Positions 52,236 through 61,600 of a DNA stretch of 64,000 nucleotides are shown in pieces (within the stretch, counting starts at the first letter, position 1; every line of letters starts with the position of its first letter). The stretch comes from Promicromonospora panici (GTDB taxonomy: Bacteria > Actinomycetota > Actinomycetes > Actinomycetales > Cellulomonadaceae). Below the pieces are notes generated by a model that worked only from the letters and a program-made list of their open reading frames with translations, was not told where the DNA came from and searched no databases. The stretch covers positions 62,001 to 126,000 of the forward strand of contig NZ_UWYY01000010.1 in assembly GCF_900608595.1 (NCBI RefSeq), in the 5' to 3' direction. The translations under genes and the position numbers were made by a program.

Positions 52236-55200
52236 CGATGATCGACACCCTGTTCGGGATGATCCCCGCGGCGTCCACGGGGCAGCAGTGGGTCGCGCGC
52301 GACCTGCAGCTGGTCAACTGGGGCGGTTACGACGGCCACCACCGGGTGCGCCTGGCGTCCACCGCGACCCTGCTCTCCGGCGGCTCCGGGTCGGGCAAGT
52401 CGACCCTGATGGACGCCTACATCGCGCTGCTCATGCCGCACACCACGCCGTTCAACGGCGCGTCCAACGGCAGCGTCGTCGGGCGGCCGCGCGGCAAGGA
52501 CCAGCGCAACATCCTGTCGTACGCGCGCGGCAAGATCGACGAGTCCCGGACCGATGACGGCACGCGCCAGCGCGTGCTGCGCGGCGACGGGCGCGACACC
52601 TGGTCGGCGATCGCGATGACCTGGGCGGACCAGTCCGGCACGCACTTCACCGCCGTCCGCGCCTGGTACGTCCCCGCCGCCGCCCGCACCCTGGAAGAGG
52701 TGGTCGCACTGCGGGCCACCTGCGACGGCCCCGTCAACCTGCGTGACCTGGAGGAGGCGGCCGCCCAGCGCTTCGCCCGGCCCGCGGTCACCGACGCGGG
52801 GCTGGCGTCCTTCGACACCGACCGCGAGTTCACGGCACGCCTGCACTCCACGCTCGGCATCGGTGCCTCCGGCGACGGCAACAAGGCCGTGGCGCTGCTC
52901 GGCCGCATCCAGGCAGGCCAGCAGATCACCACCGTGGACGCCCTGTACAAGGCGATGGTCCTCGAGGAGCCGGAGACCCTGGCCAAGGCCGACGAGGTGG
53001 TCGAGCACTTCGACGAGCTCGCCGGCACCCGGGAGCAGATGATCACCGCCCGCCAGCAGGTCAACGCGCTGTCCGCCATCCGCGAGCACCACGCGGCCAT
53101 CGGCTCCGCGGGCGAGCGGCTGCGCGTCATCGACGAGATCGGCTCCTTCGCCGACGCCGCGTCGCCCGCCGCGCTGTGGCGGCACGAACGGCGGCTCGAC
53201 CTGCTGCGTGCCGTCGAGCACGACCTGCAGACCGGCCACCGCGACGCGCTGGCGCGCGCCGACGAGACCGCGGCGCGGATCACCGGAGCGAAGTCCGAGC
53301 TGGACGGCGTGGCCGAGACCCTGCGCGCGTCCGGCGGCGACCGGCTGGTTACCGCACAGCGCGAGCTGAAGAGCGTCGACGCCCGGCTGGCCGACGTCGC
53401 CCGTGCCCGCCAGCGCCTGGACGCCGCCCTCGGCGTGCTGGACGCATCGGCCACCACGGAGGCCGAGTTCTCCGCGGTCGCCGCCCGCGCCCGGGCCGCG
53501 CTGGACGACGTCGGCGCCAAGAAGGCGGCGCGCGACGCGTTCGGCGAGGCGATGTCCGCGCGGAACGCCGCGCGCACCGAGCTGACGGAGCTGGAGGCCG
53601 AACGGTCGGCGGCCGCCGAGCGGCGCGGCAACATCCCCGAACACCTGCACCGGGCCCGTGCCGCGCTCGCCGAGGCGGCCGGGCTGACGCCCGAGGACCT
53701 GCCCTTCGTCGGGGAGCTCCTGGAGGTCCGCACCGAGTTCGAGCCCTGGCGCGGGGCGTTCAACCTCGCGCTCGGCGGCTTCGCCACCAAGATGCTGATC
53801 GACACCGCCCGCATCCAGGCGTTCCGCAAGGCCATCGACAGCGTCCCGACCGCCACCCGCATCCGGTTCGAGGGCGTCCCCACCGGCATGCGCGACAACA
53901 TCGGGCTCGACACGCGCACCCTGCCCGGCCGCCTCGACGTGCGCAGCGGTCCGTTCGCGGGCTGGCTCAAGCACGAGCTCGCGCAGCGCTTCGCCTACGT
54001 CTGCGTGGACACCCCCGGACAGCTCGGACAGCACAAGATGGCGCTCACCCGGTCCGGGCAGCAGTCCGAGGGGCACCGCGGCGCCCACGGCGGCAACCTC
54101 CGCTCCAACGTCCTCGGCTTCACCAACGGCCGCGCCCTGGCCGAGCTCGACGAACGGATCGACCGCGCCCGACTCCGGCTCGCCGACCACGAACAACGCG
54201 TCGAGGACGCCGACACCCTCCTGAACCGGCACGACGACGAGCTCGACGCCTACCGCACCGTCAGCGGCCTGACCTGGGACCAGGTCGACGTCGTCTCCGT
54301 CGAGGCAGAACAGGGCCGCTGGGCGAAGGTCATCGAGGAGGTCACCGCGGGCAACCCCGAGATCACCCGCCTGCGCGAGCAGGCCGACACACTCGGCAAG
54401 CTGATCGACAGCCTCAACCAGGACCTCGGCAAGACCAAGGCCCAGGCCGAGACGCTCGAGGCGGGCTGGACCGCGATCACCGACGAGGTCGACGCCGCCC
54501 AGCAGGCCTTGGACGACGCCGACACGGCCGGGATCGCCGTCGGACCCGACCAGCGCGACTATCTCGACGCACTGTTCCGGGCCGCCGGCCCCGACCCGGC
54601 GCACGGCGGTGACGCCGCGGCCGCGGCGCTCGCGGCGTTCGACGGGGCACTGCGGCAGGCCACCGAGCGGCTGCGGGCGGACCGGGAGGCGGCGCAGACC
54701 GCCCTCGGCACCGCGCGGGAGGCGCTGCGCAGGACGTTCGAGAACTTCAAGGAGCGCTGGCAGGACCCGAACCTGGGCACCGACCCGGACGCCTCCTTCG
54801 CCGACTACGAGCGGATCCTGACGGACCTTGAGTCCAACGGCATCCACGAGCTCGAGGCGCAGTGGCGCAACAGCCTCCTGCGCCTGTCGGGGAACGACCT
54901 CACCGACCTGCACAGCGCGCTGGCCGGTGCGGTCCGCGAGATCAAGGAGCGGATCGGCCCGGTCAACGACATCCTGGCGGACCTGCCGTTCGCCGACGAC
55001 GAGCACCGGCTCCGGATCGACGCGCGCGACAACCAGTCCGCCGTCGTCGGCGCGTTTCGCAAGGAGCTGCGCACCCTGCGCGAGGTGCTGTCCCGGGAGG
55101 CCACCGACGCCGAGCGGGAGCGGCGCTACCTGCGGATGGCCAAGGTGATCGACCGCATCCGCCGGACCGCGCCGGACTTCGCCGACCTCGTGGACGTGCG

Positions 55201-55603
55201 GCGACACGTGCGGCTCAGCGCCGAGAAGGTCGACCTGGACGGCAACCACGTGGCGCACTACGACGGCATCGGGGAGAAGTCCGGCGGCGAGTCGCAGGAG
55301 CTCGTGGCGTTCATCGTCGGCGCGGCGCTGCGGTACCAGCTCGGCGACGCCGGCGCCCAGCGGCCGCGGTACGCGCCGGTGTTCCTGGACGAGGCCCTGA
55401 TCAAGGCAGACGCGCGGTTCACGGGCCGGGCTGTCGGCGCCTGGCGGGGGCTCGGCTTCCAGCTCATCATCGGCGCGCCGAACGACAAGTACAGCGCGCT
55501 GGAGCCCCACGTCGACATGAAGTACGTGGTCCTGAAGGACGCCTCAGGCCGGTCTCGGACCAAGGCGGTGGCGGGGGTCGATCCTGGGGCAGCGCCGTCG
55601 TGA
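52232..55603 (+). CDS. jetC: Wadjet component JetC (SMC/MukB-like ATPase)
   Basis: 1123 residues. Head domain halves at both ends: Walker [15 protein letters not shown] (50-58), ABC signature EKSGGESQE (about 1017-1021), Walker [14 protein letters not shown] (Glu about 1054). Two coiled-coil arms (about 240-470 and 640-990) flank a hinge-like region near 480-640 ([20 protein letters not shown]). JetC drives ATP-dependent loop extrusion on circular plasmids so that JetD can cleave them. All catalytic motifs are intact and length is normal for type I Wadjet. Coupled to jetB and jetD by ATGA and GTGA overlaps. Confidence 0.94.
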   Translation: MTMIDTLFGMIPAASTGQQWVARDLQLVNWGGYDGHHRVRLASTATLLSGGSGSGKSTLMDAYIALLMPHTTPFNGASNGSVVGRPRGKDQRNILSYARGKIDESRTDDGTRQRVLRGDGRDTWSAIAMTWADQSGTHFTAVRAWYVPAAARTLEEVVALRATCDGPVNLRDLEEAAAQRFARPAVTDAGLASFDTDREFTARLHSTLGIGASGDGNKAVALLGRIQAGQQITTVDALYKAMVLEEPETLAKADEVVEHFDELAGTREQMITARQQVNALSAIREHHAAIGSAGERLRVIDEIGSFADAASPAALWRHERRLDLLRAVEHDLQTGHRDALARADETAARITGAKSELDGVAETLRASGGDRLVTAQRELKSVDARLADVARARQRLDAALGVLDASATTEAEFSAVAARARAALDDVGAKKAARDAFGEAMSARNAARTELTELEAERSAAAERRGNIPEHLHRARAALAEAAGLTPEDLPFVGELLEVRTEFEPWRGAFNLALGGFATKMLIDTARIQAFRKAIDSVPTATRIRFEGVPTGMRDNIGLDTRTLPGRLDVRSGPFAGWLKHELAQRFAYVCVDTPGQLGQHKMALTRSGQQSEGHRGAHGGNLRSNVLGFTNGRALAELDERIDRARLRLADHEQRVEDADTLLNRHDDELDAYRTVSGLTWDQVDVVSVEAEQGRWAKVIEEVTAGNPEITRLREQADTLGKLIDSLNQDLGKTKAQAETLEAGWTAITDEVDAAQQALDDADTAGIAVGPDQRDYLDALFRAAGPDPAHGGDAAAAALAAFDGALRQATERLRADREAAQTALGTAREALRRTFENFKERWQDPNLGTDPDASFADYERILTDLESNGIHELEAQWRNSLLRLSGNDLTDLHSALAGAVREIKERIGPVNDILADLPFADDEHRLRIDARDNQSAVVGAFRKELRTLREVLSREATDAERERRYLRMAKVIDRIRRTAPDFADLVDVRRHVRLSAEKVDLDGNHVAHYDGIGEKSGGESQELVAFIVGAALRYQLGDAGAQRPRYAPVFLDEALIKADARFTGRAVGAWRGLGFQLIIGAPNDKYSALEPHVDMKYVVLKDASGRSRTKAVAGVDPGAAPS

Positions 55604-56826
55604 CCGAGCAGTTGGTCTCGCCGGGAGACGCCGGCGCGCAGGTCGCGGAGAAGGTTCGTACCGGCTGGGCCGCAGGGGTCTGCGCCGAGGTGGACGGCAC
55701 CGAGCCGTTCCGCGCGACGGTCCGGCTCCGGCCGGGCGTCACCGCGGGCGCCGCCGCGGCGCGGTTCGGCTTCGACCTGTGGCACGAGTGGGTCGAGTCC
55801 TGGCGCGACGTCGACGCCGCGCGGCTGCCGGGCGTCGAGATCGCGACCGGCGGGCTGACGGTCGAGGGGGTCCGGGCCGCCATTCCCGTCGAGCTCAGGG
55901 TCACGGGGCTGGACGCCGCCGTCGTCCTCGTTCAGCACCTGGGCGGGACGCCGCCGGCGGTCGATCTGGGCCTCGCCCGGGCTGTGGCGGGCAGGCTGCG
56001 TGCAGCGGGTGGCGTGCTGACCCCGCCCACGCTCAAGAAGGCATGCAAGCTGTCCGACGTCGACGCCGGGATGCTGGTCCGTGCCGTCGAGTGGCTGGCC
56101 AACCATCCCGACGTCGGGGGCTGGACGGCCCGGCAGCTGCCCGTCCCCGGGGTGCACTCGAAATGGCTCGAGGCGAACGGTTCGCTTCTGCGGGACGTCT
56201 CCGGGCGCGACGTGCGCGACGAGGTGCGGCCCCGGCTCGCCGTCGTGCACCTGACCTATGTCGATCCCGCGTACCTGGCGACGGGCGGACGGCGGCACGA
56301 CGCGTGGACCACGGGGGACGTGCACGACATCGCCTACACACCCCGCACCGTCCTGGTCGTCGAGAACCGGGACAGCCGGTTGTGGTTCCCTCCGCTGGAG
56401 GACGCGCTCGTCGTGGAGGGCGGAGGCCGGGCCGCGGCCGTGCTCCTGGCGGGCATTCCCTGGGTCCGTCGCGCGGAGAACATCGTCTACTGGGGAGACA
56501 TCGACTCGGACGGGTTCGCGATCCTCGATCACTTCCGCCGGGTGATGGCGGCGCCGGCAGACGACGGTTCGCCCGGCCGGGACGTCTCGTCGATCCTGAT
56601 GGATGCGAGCGCCCTGCGGCGGTACGAGCCGCTCGGCGTCAGCACGGACCAGGACGGGCGGCCGATCCCGCCGTCGTCCGGGCACCTCGCAGGCCTGAAC
56701 GCGGACGAGAGGGTGGCCTACCACGCCGTCGCGACGGCGGGTCCGGCACCGTTCCGCCGGATCGAGCAGGAGCGCATCCCGGGCGAGGACGCCCGGGCGG
56801 CCCTGCTGGACCTGGTCCGGGCGTGA
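55600..56826 (+). CDS. jetD: Wadjet component JetD (DUF3322-DUF2220, Toprim nuclease)
   Basis: 408 residues from GTG. N-terminal DUF3322 (about 15-200) includes FGFDLWHEWVESWRDVD and the winged-helix-like GVLTPPTLKKACKLSDVDAG. The C-terminal DUF2220 Toprim domain has the acidic triad: Glu255 in LVVENRDS and Asp300/Asp302 in YWGDIDSDGFAILDHFR. It is related to topoisomerase VI A/Spo11 and cuts plasmid DNA once JetABC has extruded it. All metal-binding residues are present, so the system looks functional. Confidence 0.93.
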   Translation: MTEQLVSPGDAGAQVAEKVRTGWAAGVCAEVDGTEPFRATVRLRPGVTAGAAAARFGFDLWHEWVESWRDVDAARLPGVEIATGGLTVEGVRAAIPVELRVTGLDAAVVLVQHLGGTPPAVDLGLARAVAGRLRAAGGVLTPPTLKKACKLSDVDAGMLVRAVEWLANHPDVGGWTARQLPVPGVHSKWLEANGSLLRDVSGRDVRDEVRPRLAVVHLTYVDPAYLATGGRRHDAWTTGDVHDIAYTPRTVLVVENRDSRLWFPPLEDALVVEGGGRAAAVLLAGIPWVRRAENIVYWGDIDSDGFAILDHFRRVMAAPADDGSPGRDVSSILMDASALRRYEPLGVSTDQDGRPIPPSSGHLAGLNADERVAYHAVATAGPAPFRRIEQERIPGEDARAALLDLVRA

Positions 56827-56893
56827 GCTTGAGGTCCCGAGCCTGAGCCCGATGTCTTGAGCCCGAGGCCGAGGCCCTGAGCCTGAGGCCCGG
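56827..56893. repeat. Degenerate short tandem repeats after jetD
   Basis: About seven imperfect copies of a GCCTGAGGCCC-like unit follow the jetD stop (e.g. CCTGAGCC, TTGAGCCCGAGG, CCTGAGCCTGAGGCCC). No gene or strong stem is seen; likely slippage-generated. Confidence 0.5.
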
Positions 56894-56919
56894 GATGCCT
56901 CTGCCGGCCGACGCGGGTC

Positions 56920-57627
56920 TTAGCCCGCGGAGCTGTCCTCGACCAGTGGCGGGCAGGTGCCGCCGGGTTCCGTCAGCAGCTCGAAGTGCCAGATCTCGTT
57001 CGCGTACACCTGGCACAGCCCGTACTCGGCGCCGTGCTGGATCATCCAGTAGTCGGCCGTGGCCGGCCCGATGTCGACGGCGTTCCCGCCGACATGCGTG
57101 GACTTCTCCGGTGTATTCACCCAGCGCCGGGCTTCTTCCAGGCTGCCGTACTCCTTGACCGCCTCGTCGAGCAGGTACTGCTGGAAGGCTGGGCTGCGCC
57201 AGCCGCTCGTGATCCAGAGGTCGATGCCGTCGGCCGCGGCGTCGTCGGCGGCCTGCCGGACGGCGGCGGCGAGCGCCGGGTCTAGACCGGTGATCGCCGG
57301 GATGTCGTCGTCGAGCGTCGCCTGCCCGCCGGGGACGTCGCCTCCGGCCACGCCCGTGGACCCGGACTCGGACCCGGCCGAAGCCCGGCCCACCGCTTTG
57401 TCGACGGCCTGCACGACCGGCGAGTCGCCACCGTTGTCGAGCAGCGGGTAGACGCCGAAGACGGCGACCAGTGCGACCGCCGCCACGACGGCATAGGCCA
57501 TCGGACGGCGGTCGGTGCGCCGGCCGGCGAGGCGGCCGGCCCGGCGACCGGTGCGCCGGCCCGTGTGCCGCGGGGGACCGCTGTACGCGTTGTGTGCCAG
57601 GGGCTGGGCGAGGTCCTGTTGAGTCAT
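56920..57627 (-). CDS. M15-family D-Ala-D-Ala carboxypeptidase (VanY-like), membrane anchored
   Basis: 235 residues: a basic cytoplasmic start rich in Arg (TGRRTGRRAGRLAGRRTDRR), one membrane anchor (AYAVVAAVALVAVFGVYPLL), a linker and a peptidase domain (about 105-235). Zinc and catalytic residues are present: SGWRSPAFQQYLLDEAV, STHVGGNAVDIGP (HxxxxxxD) and NEIWHFELL. The enzyme trims the terminal D-Ala of peptidoglycan stems outside the cell; VanY relatives can contribute to glycopeptide tolerance, but no vanS/R/H/A genes are present. Convergent with the Wadjet operon. Confidence 0.87.
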   Translation of the reverse strand: MTQQDLAQPLAHNAYSGPPRHTGRRTGRRAGRLAGRRTDRRPMAYAVVAAVALVAVFGVYPLLDNGGDSPVVQAVDKAVGRASAGSESGSTGVAGGDVPGGQATLDDDIPAITGLDPALAAAVRQAADDAAADGIDLWITSGWRSPAFQQYLLDEAVKEYGSLEEARRWVNTPEKSTHVGGNAVDIGPATADYWMIQHGAEYGLCQVYANEIWHFELLTEPGGTCPPLVEDSSAG

Positions 57628-57714
57628 ACCCCCAGCCCACCGGGGGTGACGTTGCCGGGATGTCTCCGATTCTCGATATACCGGCGATATGCGGCGCGCG
57701 GCGGGGTCGGTTCG

Positions 57715-57820
57715 TGCAAGGGACCGAAGTCAGCGACTTCGGTCCCTTGCTCTGAGATCGGTCAATCAACCGACCGATCTCAGAGCAACCGACCGATCTC
57801 GCTGACTTCGGTCCGTTGCA
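57715..57820. repeat. Composite element of three overlapping hairpins
   Basis: Hairpin A: 16-bp perfect arms 57716-57731/57735-57750 with only a 3-base loop. Hairpin B: 15-bp perfect arms 57749-57763/57772-57786. Outer hairpin C: 57715-57736 pairs with 57799-57820 at 21 of 22 positions and shares its left arm with A, so A and C exclude each other. AACCGACCGATCTC is also directly repeated (57769 and 57788). It lies between the stop of the SDR gene and the start of the co-directional VanY gene, so it may be a terminator with alternative folds. Confidence 0.7.
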
Positions 57821-57856
57821 CCGCCGACCCAAGGGGCGGAGCGAGACCGGCCGGCC

Positions 57857-58567
57857 TCAGCTCGCCGTCTGGAGCTGCGGGTACAGCGCCGACAGCGGCC
57901 CGGAGAGGCCCTGCTTGACCTGACGGCTCGTGTCGTCCGCGAGGACCTCGTGCTCACCCGCTTCGAGCCCGTCGAAGATCGCCGCCACGATGTCGCGCGG
58001 GTCCTCCTTCGGCACGTCGAGGGCCGCGATCATGGGTGTGTCCGTGTACCCGAGGTGCGCGCCGAGCAGGTGCGTCTTCTGTTCGAGCAGCTCCACGCGC
58101 AGCACGTTGCTGAACGACCAGAAGGCTGCCTTGCTGGCCGAGTAGGGGCCGACGCCGAGCCAGCTCAGCGCGGAGTGCACGTTGATCACGGCGCTGCCGT
58201 CGTTCCGGGCCAGGACCGGCGCGAACGTCTGGATGACCGAGAGCTGTGCGAACACGTTGGTCTCGAACACCGAGCGCATCGCGTCGAGCGGCGTGCTCAG
58301 CGTCGGGAGCCCGCCGTCGAGGATGCCCGCGTTGTTGATCAGGACCGTGGTGTCCGCAGCCTGCTCGGCCGCCGCGGCTACCGACTCGGGGGAGTTGATG
58401 TCGAGCGTCAGCGGCACGATGCGCGGGTCGTTCCAGTCGTCGCGCGGCGTGCGGGCGCTGGCATACACCTTGGCGGCGCCCCGCTGGAGGGCGTCGGCGA
58501 CGAACGCGCGGCCGAGGCCGCCGTTCGCGCCGGTGACCAGGACTACGGCGTTTCGGAGGGCAGTCAT
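57857..58567 (-). CDS. SDR-family oxidoreductase
   Basis: 236 residues. Cofactor motif VTGANGGLGRAF at about 10-21, NNAGILDGG, catalytic Ser in NVHSALSWLG and Tyr-Lys in PYSASKAAFWSF. C-terminal segment GAHLGYTDTPMIAALDVPKE is typical of short (type C-like) SDRs. Divergent from an HxlR regulator that shares its promoter region, a frequent pairing for quinone- or aldehyde-responsive reductases. Substrate unknown. Confidence 0.87.
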   Translation of the reverse strand: MTALRNAVVLVTGANGGLGRAFVADALQRGAAKVYASARTPRDDWNDPRIVPLTLDINSPESVAAAAEQAADTTVLINNAGILDGGLPTLSTPLDAMRSVFETNVFAQLSVIQTFAPVLARNDGSAVINVHSALSWLGVGPYSASKAAFWSFSNVLRVELLEQKTHLLGAHLGYTDTPMIAALDVPKEDPRDIVAAIFDGLEAGEHEVLADDTSRQVKQGLSGPLSALYPQLQTAS

Positions 58568-58615
58568 CAGGAGGAGCTCGCTTTCGGGTGCGTCGTGCAG
58601 GCTGAGTAGGTGACG

Positions 58616-58657
58616 CCAACCTAGCAGGCCTGGATATGGAATCACAACACAGGTTGG
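58616..58657. promoter_or_regulatory. CCAACCT/AGGTTGG inverted repeat between SDR and HxlR genes
   Basis: Half-sites CCAACCT (58616-58622) and AGGTTGG (58651-58657), 28 bp apart, in the 103-bp divergent promoter. Position suits an HxlR-type dimer operator controlling both genes, but the wide spacing makes it tentative. Confidence 0.4.
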
Positions 58658-58670
58658 ATAGGATGTGGGC

Positions 58671-59132
58671 ATGAGCACAACGCCTCGTGAAGCCAACGCC
58701 CGCTGCTCGGTGGCCCGGAGCCTGGAGATACTCGGCGAGAAGTGGGCGCTCCTCATCGTCCGCGAGGCCTTCTTCGGCGTCACGAGGTTCGCCGACTTCC
58801 GCGCGCACCTGGGCGTCGCGCCCGACGTGCTCACGGCGCGGCTGGAGAAGCTGGTCGACGGCGGTGTGCTCGAACGCCGGCCGTACCGCGACCAGGGCCA
58901 GCGGCAGCGCGACGAGTACGTGCTCACCGAGGCAGGGGCCGCGCTCAAGACCGTCCTTGCGGCGTTCGTCGCGTGGGGGGACGTCCATCGCCCCTCGGGG
59001 TTCGGACCGTCCGTCGTCTACGTCGAGGAGACCACGGAGAAGCCGGTGCGCGTCGCCTTCCTGAGCGACGACGGGCAGGAGCTCGCGCCCGAGCAGGTCA
59101 CGACAGTGCCGGGTCCCGGCTGGCTGAGCTGA
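58671..59132 (+). CDS. HxlR-family winged-helix regulator
   Basis: 153 residues. HxlR signature CSVARSLEILGEKWALLIVR (Cys12, a candidate redox sensor) followed by EAFFGVTRFADFRAHLGVAP and a wing DGGVLERRPYRDQGQ-QRDEYVLTEAG. Redox- or aldehyde-sensing HxlR proteins use this N-terminal Cys. Probably represses itself and the divergent SDR gene. Start ATG at 58671 has AGGATG upstream. Confidence 0.9.
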   Translation: MSTTPREANARCSVARSLEILGEKWALLIVREAFFGVTRFADFRAHLGVAPDVLTARLEKLVDGGVLERRPYRDQGQRQRDEYVLTEAGAALKTVLAAFVAWGDVHRPSGFGPSVVYVEETTEKPVRVAFLSDDGQELAPEQVTTVPGPGWLS

Positions 59133-59199
59133 TGGTTGTGGGCGTAACCGTTGCGGCTACCCGCCCGTCATAGGCGCAACGGTCACGCCCACAACCATC
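59131..59199. terminator. Long hairpin, member of a repeated family (copy 2)
   Basis: 29-bp arms (59131-59159 and 59171-59199) with two mismatches. The right arm holds CAACGGTCACGCCCACAAC and the loop GCCCGTCATAGGCG, both shared with the elements at 22324 and 62671. Lies between the convergent HxlR and sugar dehydrogenase genes and overlaps the HxlR stop. Confidence 0.75.
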
Positions 59200-59203
59200 G
59201 GGA

Positions 59204-61522
59204 CTATCGGGTCATGAGGTGGTACTGCGCCGCCACCTCCTTCGGGGTCGCGACGCGGTCCAGCAGCTCGATCGTGTCCATCGAGCAGTTGCAGGGGTTC
59301 CGCTCCTGCGTGTCCTGCGGGAAGCTGCCGCCGATCTTGATCCCGCGCGGCGTTGTCGCCGAGGCGCCCGTGCCGTCCACCTGCCACGGGTCGCCGTCCG
59401 CCACGTAGAAGCCAGGTACCCGCTCGCCGTTGCGGTAGAGCGCCATCTTCCCGGTGGTGTAGTCGAACGTCGCGGCCAGGTGCACCCACTCGTCCTGCGG
59501 CAGCAGGGTGCGCCAGTCCTCGTGTGCGGCGAAGGTCTGCGACGCGCCGCCGTCGATCCGCCGGCCGAGCGCGACGAGCCGCAGCTCGCCGTCCACCTGG
59601 ATGATCTCCAGGAGTGCGCGGACGCCGTGCCCGTCGGAGTCGCCGCTCAGCACGCCCACCAGGCCGACGGCGTTGTAGAGGTCGTCCGGGTCCGGGGTCG
59701 TGGTGTTCGGGCTCGGGTTCTGGCCGGTCATCCTGACCCAGCCCATCACCGTGATCCCGTCGACCCCGTTGAAGGCGGACAGGGTGCTCACCCCCGCGGC
59801 GTTGAACACGCCCGCCTTCCAGTCGTCGTTGCCCGCGGCCAGCGGGTCCACCTGCTTGAGCTGGATGGAGTTGTTGCTGGCCGGGTACGCGCCGTCCGCG
59901 ACGCGCATGTCCTCCCCGCCGTTGATCAGGTTGAGGTAGGTGCGTGACGCGCCCCGGTCGATCTCGACGGCCCCGTCCTGCTGGAACGGGTGCTCGAAGT
60001 CGTAGAAGCTCACCACGTTCCCCTCCAGGGAGCGGGGAACCTCCTGCGGCACCGGCGCGTACACCGTGTCGACGATCTTCCAGATCTTCCCGTTCGCCTT
60101 GGCGATCAGGTACAGGTCGCCCGAGCGGTCTCGGCCCATCCGCAGGTCGGCCCGCTCGTCGCCGGTGAAGTCGGGCATCCGCTTGCGGGTGCCGTCGGTG
60201 TCGAAGAGCGCGGCCTCGTAGATCTGCGCCTCCGGGCCGCCGCGGCGCATCTGCGACTCCTTGGTGAAGAGCACTTGCCCCTGGACCAGGTCCGTGAACA
60301 GGTACTTGCCGTCCAGGGCCGGCAGGTCGTCGCCGCGGTAGACGAACCCGCCGCTGATCGCGTACCCGCTGTCCGACGTGCACGACCAGCCGGGCGGCGG
60401 GTCGTGGTCGTACGCCGCGACGGGATAGGTGAAGCCGAGATCGGCGTCGTTCTCAGGGAGCGGGAACAGGTTGCAGCGGTCGGCCGGGTCGAAGACGTAC
60501 TTTCCCTCCCGGTCGCCCCAGCCGAAGTTGTCGCCGGACCGCACGTCGTAGACCGCCTCGATCGCGTGCTCGCCGATGTGCCCGAGGAACATGCGGGCGT
60601 CGCTGCGCCGGTCCTTCTTGTCCCAGCTGAACCGGTGCGGGTCGCGCATGCCGACGGCGTAGATCTCGCCCAGCGCGCCCGGCGTCCCCACGAACGGGTT
60701 CGAGGGCGGTATCCCGTACGCGCCACCCGGCCCGTCGGTCCCCGCCGGGTCGATGCGCAGGATCTTGCCGGCCGGGGTCCCCATGTCCTGCGGGATGCCG
60801 GTGCCGACGCCCCGCCCGCCGTCGCCGACCGCGAGGTAGAGCAGGCCGTAGTCCGCGCTGCCGGGCCGCGCCGTCGGGTTGAAGTCGATCTGCTGGATCG
60901 CGTGGATCTGGCCGCCGAAGCCGAGACGCAGCACCTCGCGGCTCGTCCCCGAGAAGACGTCGGCCGCCGGGTCGTCGGCCACCCACTCCGTCACCACCGA
61001 GTGCAGGAACGTCGGCGTCTGCGGCGGGTAGGTCGTCGGGTCCGGCGGGGGACCGGCGTTGCCGGGGCGCTCGGTGTGCACCGTGTAGAACGTGCCGTTG
61101 TCCGCGAAGTCCGGGTGGAACGCCGCGAACCCGAACCCGCTGCCCAGGCCGCGGCCCGAGAAGAACTCGGGCGCGAACTCGGCGGCCACGTCCAGGTAGA
61201 CCCGCGGCTCGCCGTCCTCGACGAAGTAGAGCGGCCCGTTGAGGTCCGGCACGTACTTGCGGCCCGAGCCGTCCGGCAGCTCGCCGAGCCCGTTGATGCG
61301 CGCGTGCCGCATGAGGCGGCGATCGGTCGGCGCCGGGATGGGCTCCGTCTTGGGGAACTGGGCGTACTCCTCGAGGACGAGGCCCAGCGTGGACTGGATC
61401 TCCTCCGGGGCGGGGTCAGTGATCGGACCGGGTTCGGCCGACGCCGTCGTCAGCCCGGTCAGGGCGGCCGCGGTGACCGCCATCGCGGCCACCGCCGGTC
61501 GCCATCGTCGTCTGGTGCGCAT
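59204..61522 (-). CDS. Secreted PQQ-type glucose/sorbosone dehydrogenase with C-terminal LamG/lectin-like domain
   Basis: 772 residues with a Sec signal (RWRPAVAAMAVTAAALTGLT, cut near ASA-EP). Residues about 60-500 form a six-bladed propeller of the soluble glucose dehydrogenase type: ARINGLGELPDGSGRKYVPD, LYLAVGDGGRG, GKILRIDPAG, NPFVGTPGALGEIYAVGMRD, PHRFSW, GEHAIEAVYDV and NFGWGDREG. Residues about 520-765 resemble a concanavalin-like LamG domain (VVSFYDFEHPFQ, ITVMGWVRMTG, WVHLAATFDYTTGKMALYRN). Such fusions oxidise sugars bound at a surface or polysaccharide. In an operon with the upstream ThuA-like gene. Confidence 0.85.
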   Translation of the reverse strand: MRTRRRWRPAVAAMAVTAAALTGLTTASAEPGPITDPAPEEIQSTLGLVLEEYAQFPKTEPIPAPTDRRLMRHARINGLGELPDGSGRKYVPDLNGPLYFVEDGEPRVYLDVAAEFAPEFFSGRGLGSGFGFAAFHPDFADNGTFYTVHTERPGNAGPPPDPTTYPPQTPTFLHSVVTEWVADDPAADVFSGTSREVLRLGFGGQIHAIQQIDFNPTARPGSADYGLLYLAVGDGGRGVGTGIPQDMGTPAGKILRIDPAGTDGPGGAYGIPPSNPFVGTPGALGEIYAVGMRDPHRFSWDKKDRRSDARMFLGHIGEHAIEAVYDVRSGDNFGWGDREGKYVFDPADRCNLFPLPENDADLGFTYPVAAYDHDPPPGWSCTSDSGYAISGGFVYRGDDLPALDGKYLFTDLVQGQVLFTKESQMRRGGPEAQIYEAALFDTDGTRKRMPDFTGDERADLRMGRDRSGDLYLIAKANGKIWKIVDTVYAPVPQEVPRSLEGNVVSFYDFEHPFQQDGAVEIDRGASRTYLNLINGGEDMRVADGAYPASNNSIQLKQVDPLAAGNDDWKAGVFNAAGVSTLSAFNGVDGITVMGWVRMTGQNPSPNTTTPDPDDLYNAVGLVGVLSGDSDGHGVRALLEIIQVDGELRLVALGRRIDGGASQTFAAHEDWRTLLPQDEWVHLAATFDYTTGKMALYRNGERVPGFYVADGDPWQVDGTGASATTPRGIKIGGSFPQDTQERNPCNCSMDTIELLDRVATPKEVAAQYHLMTR

Positions 61523-61600
61523 GGTGCCTCCTGGAATGTCGTCGTCGTCATTGCGGAGTGCGTGCGCCGGCGCGCCCCGTCGGGGCGCACCGGACGAGTG

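Noticed and set aside
51779..55510. 1243-codon minus-strand frame opposite jetB/jetC
   Set aside because: Antisense shadow of the Wadjet genes; low-complexity composition and no motifs.
56920..57627. Glycopeptide resistance (van) cluster
   Set aside because: Only a VanY-like peptidase is present; vanHAX and vanRS are absent.
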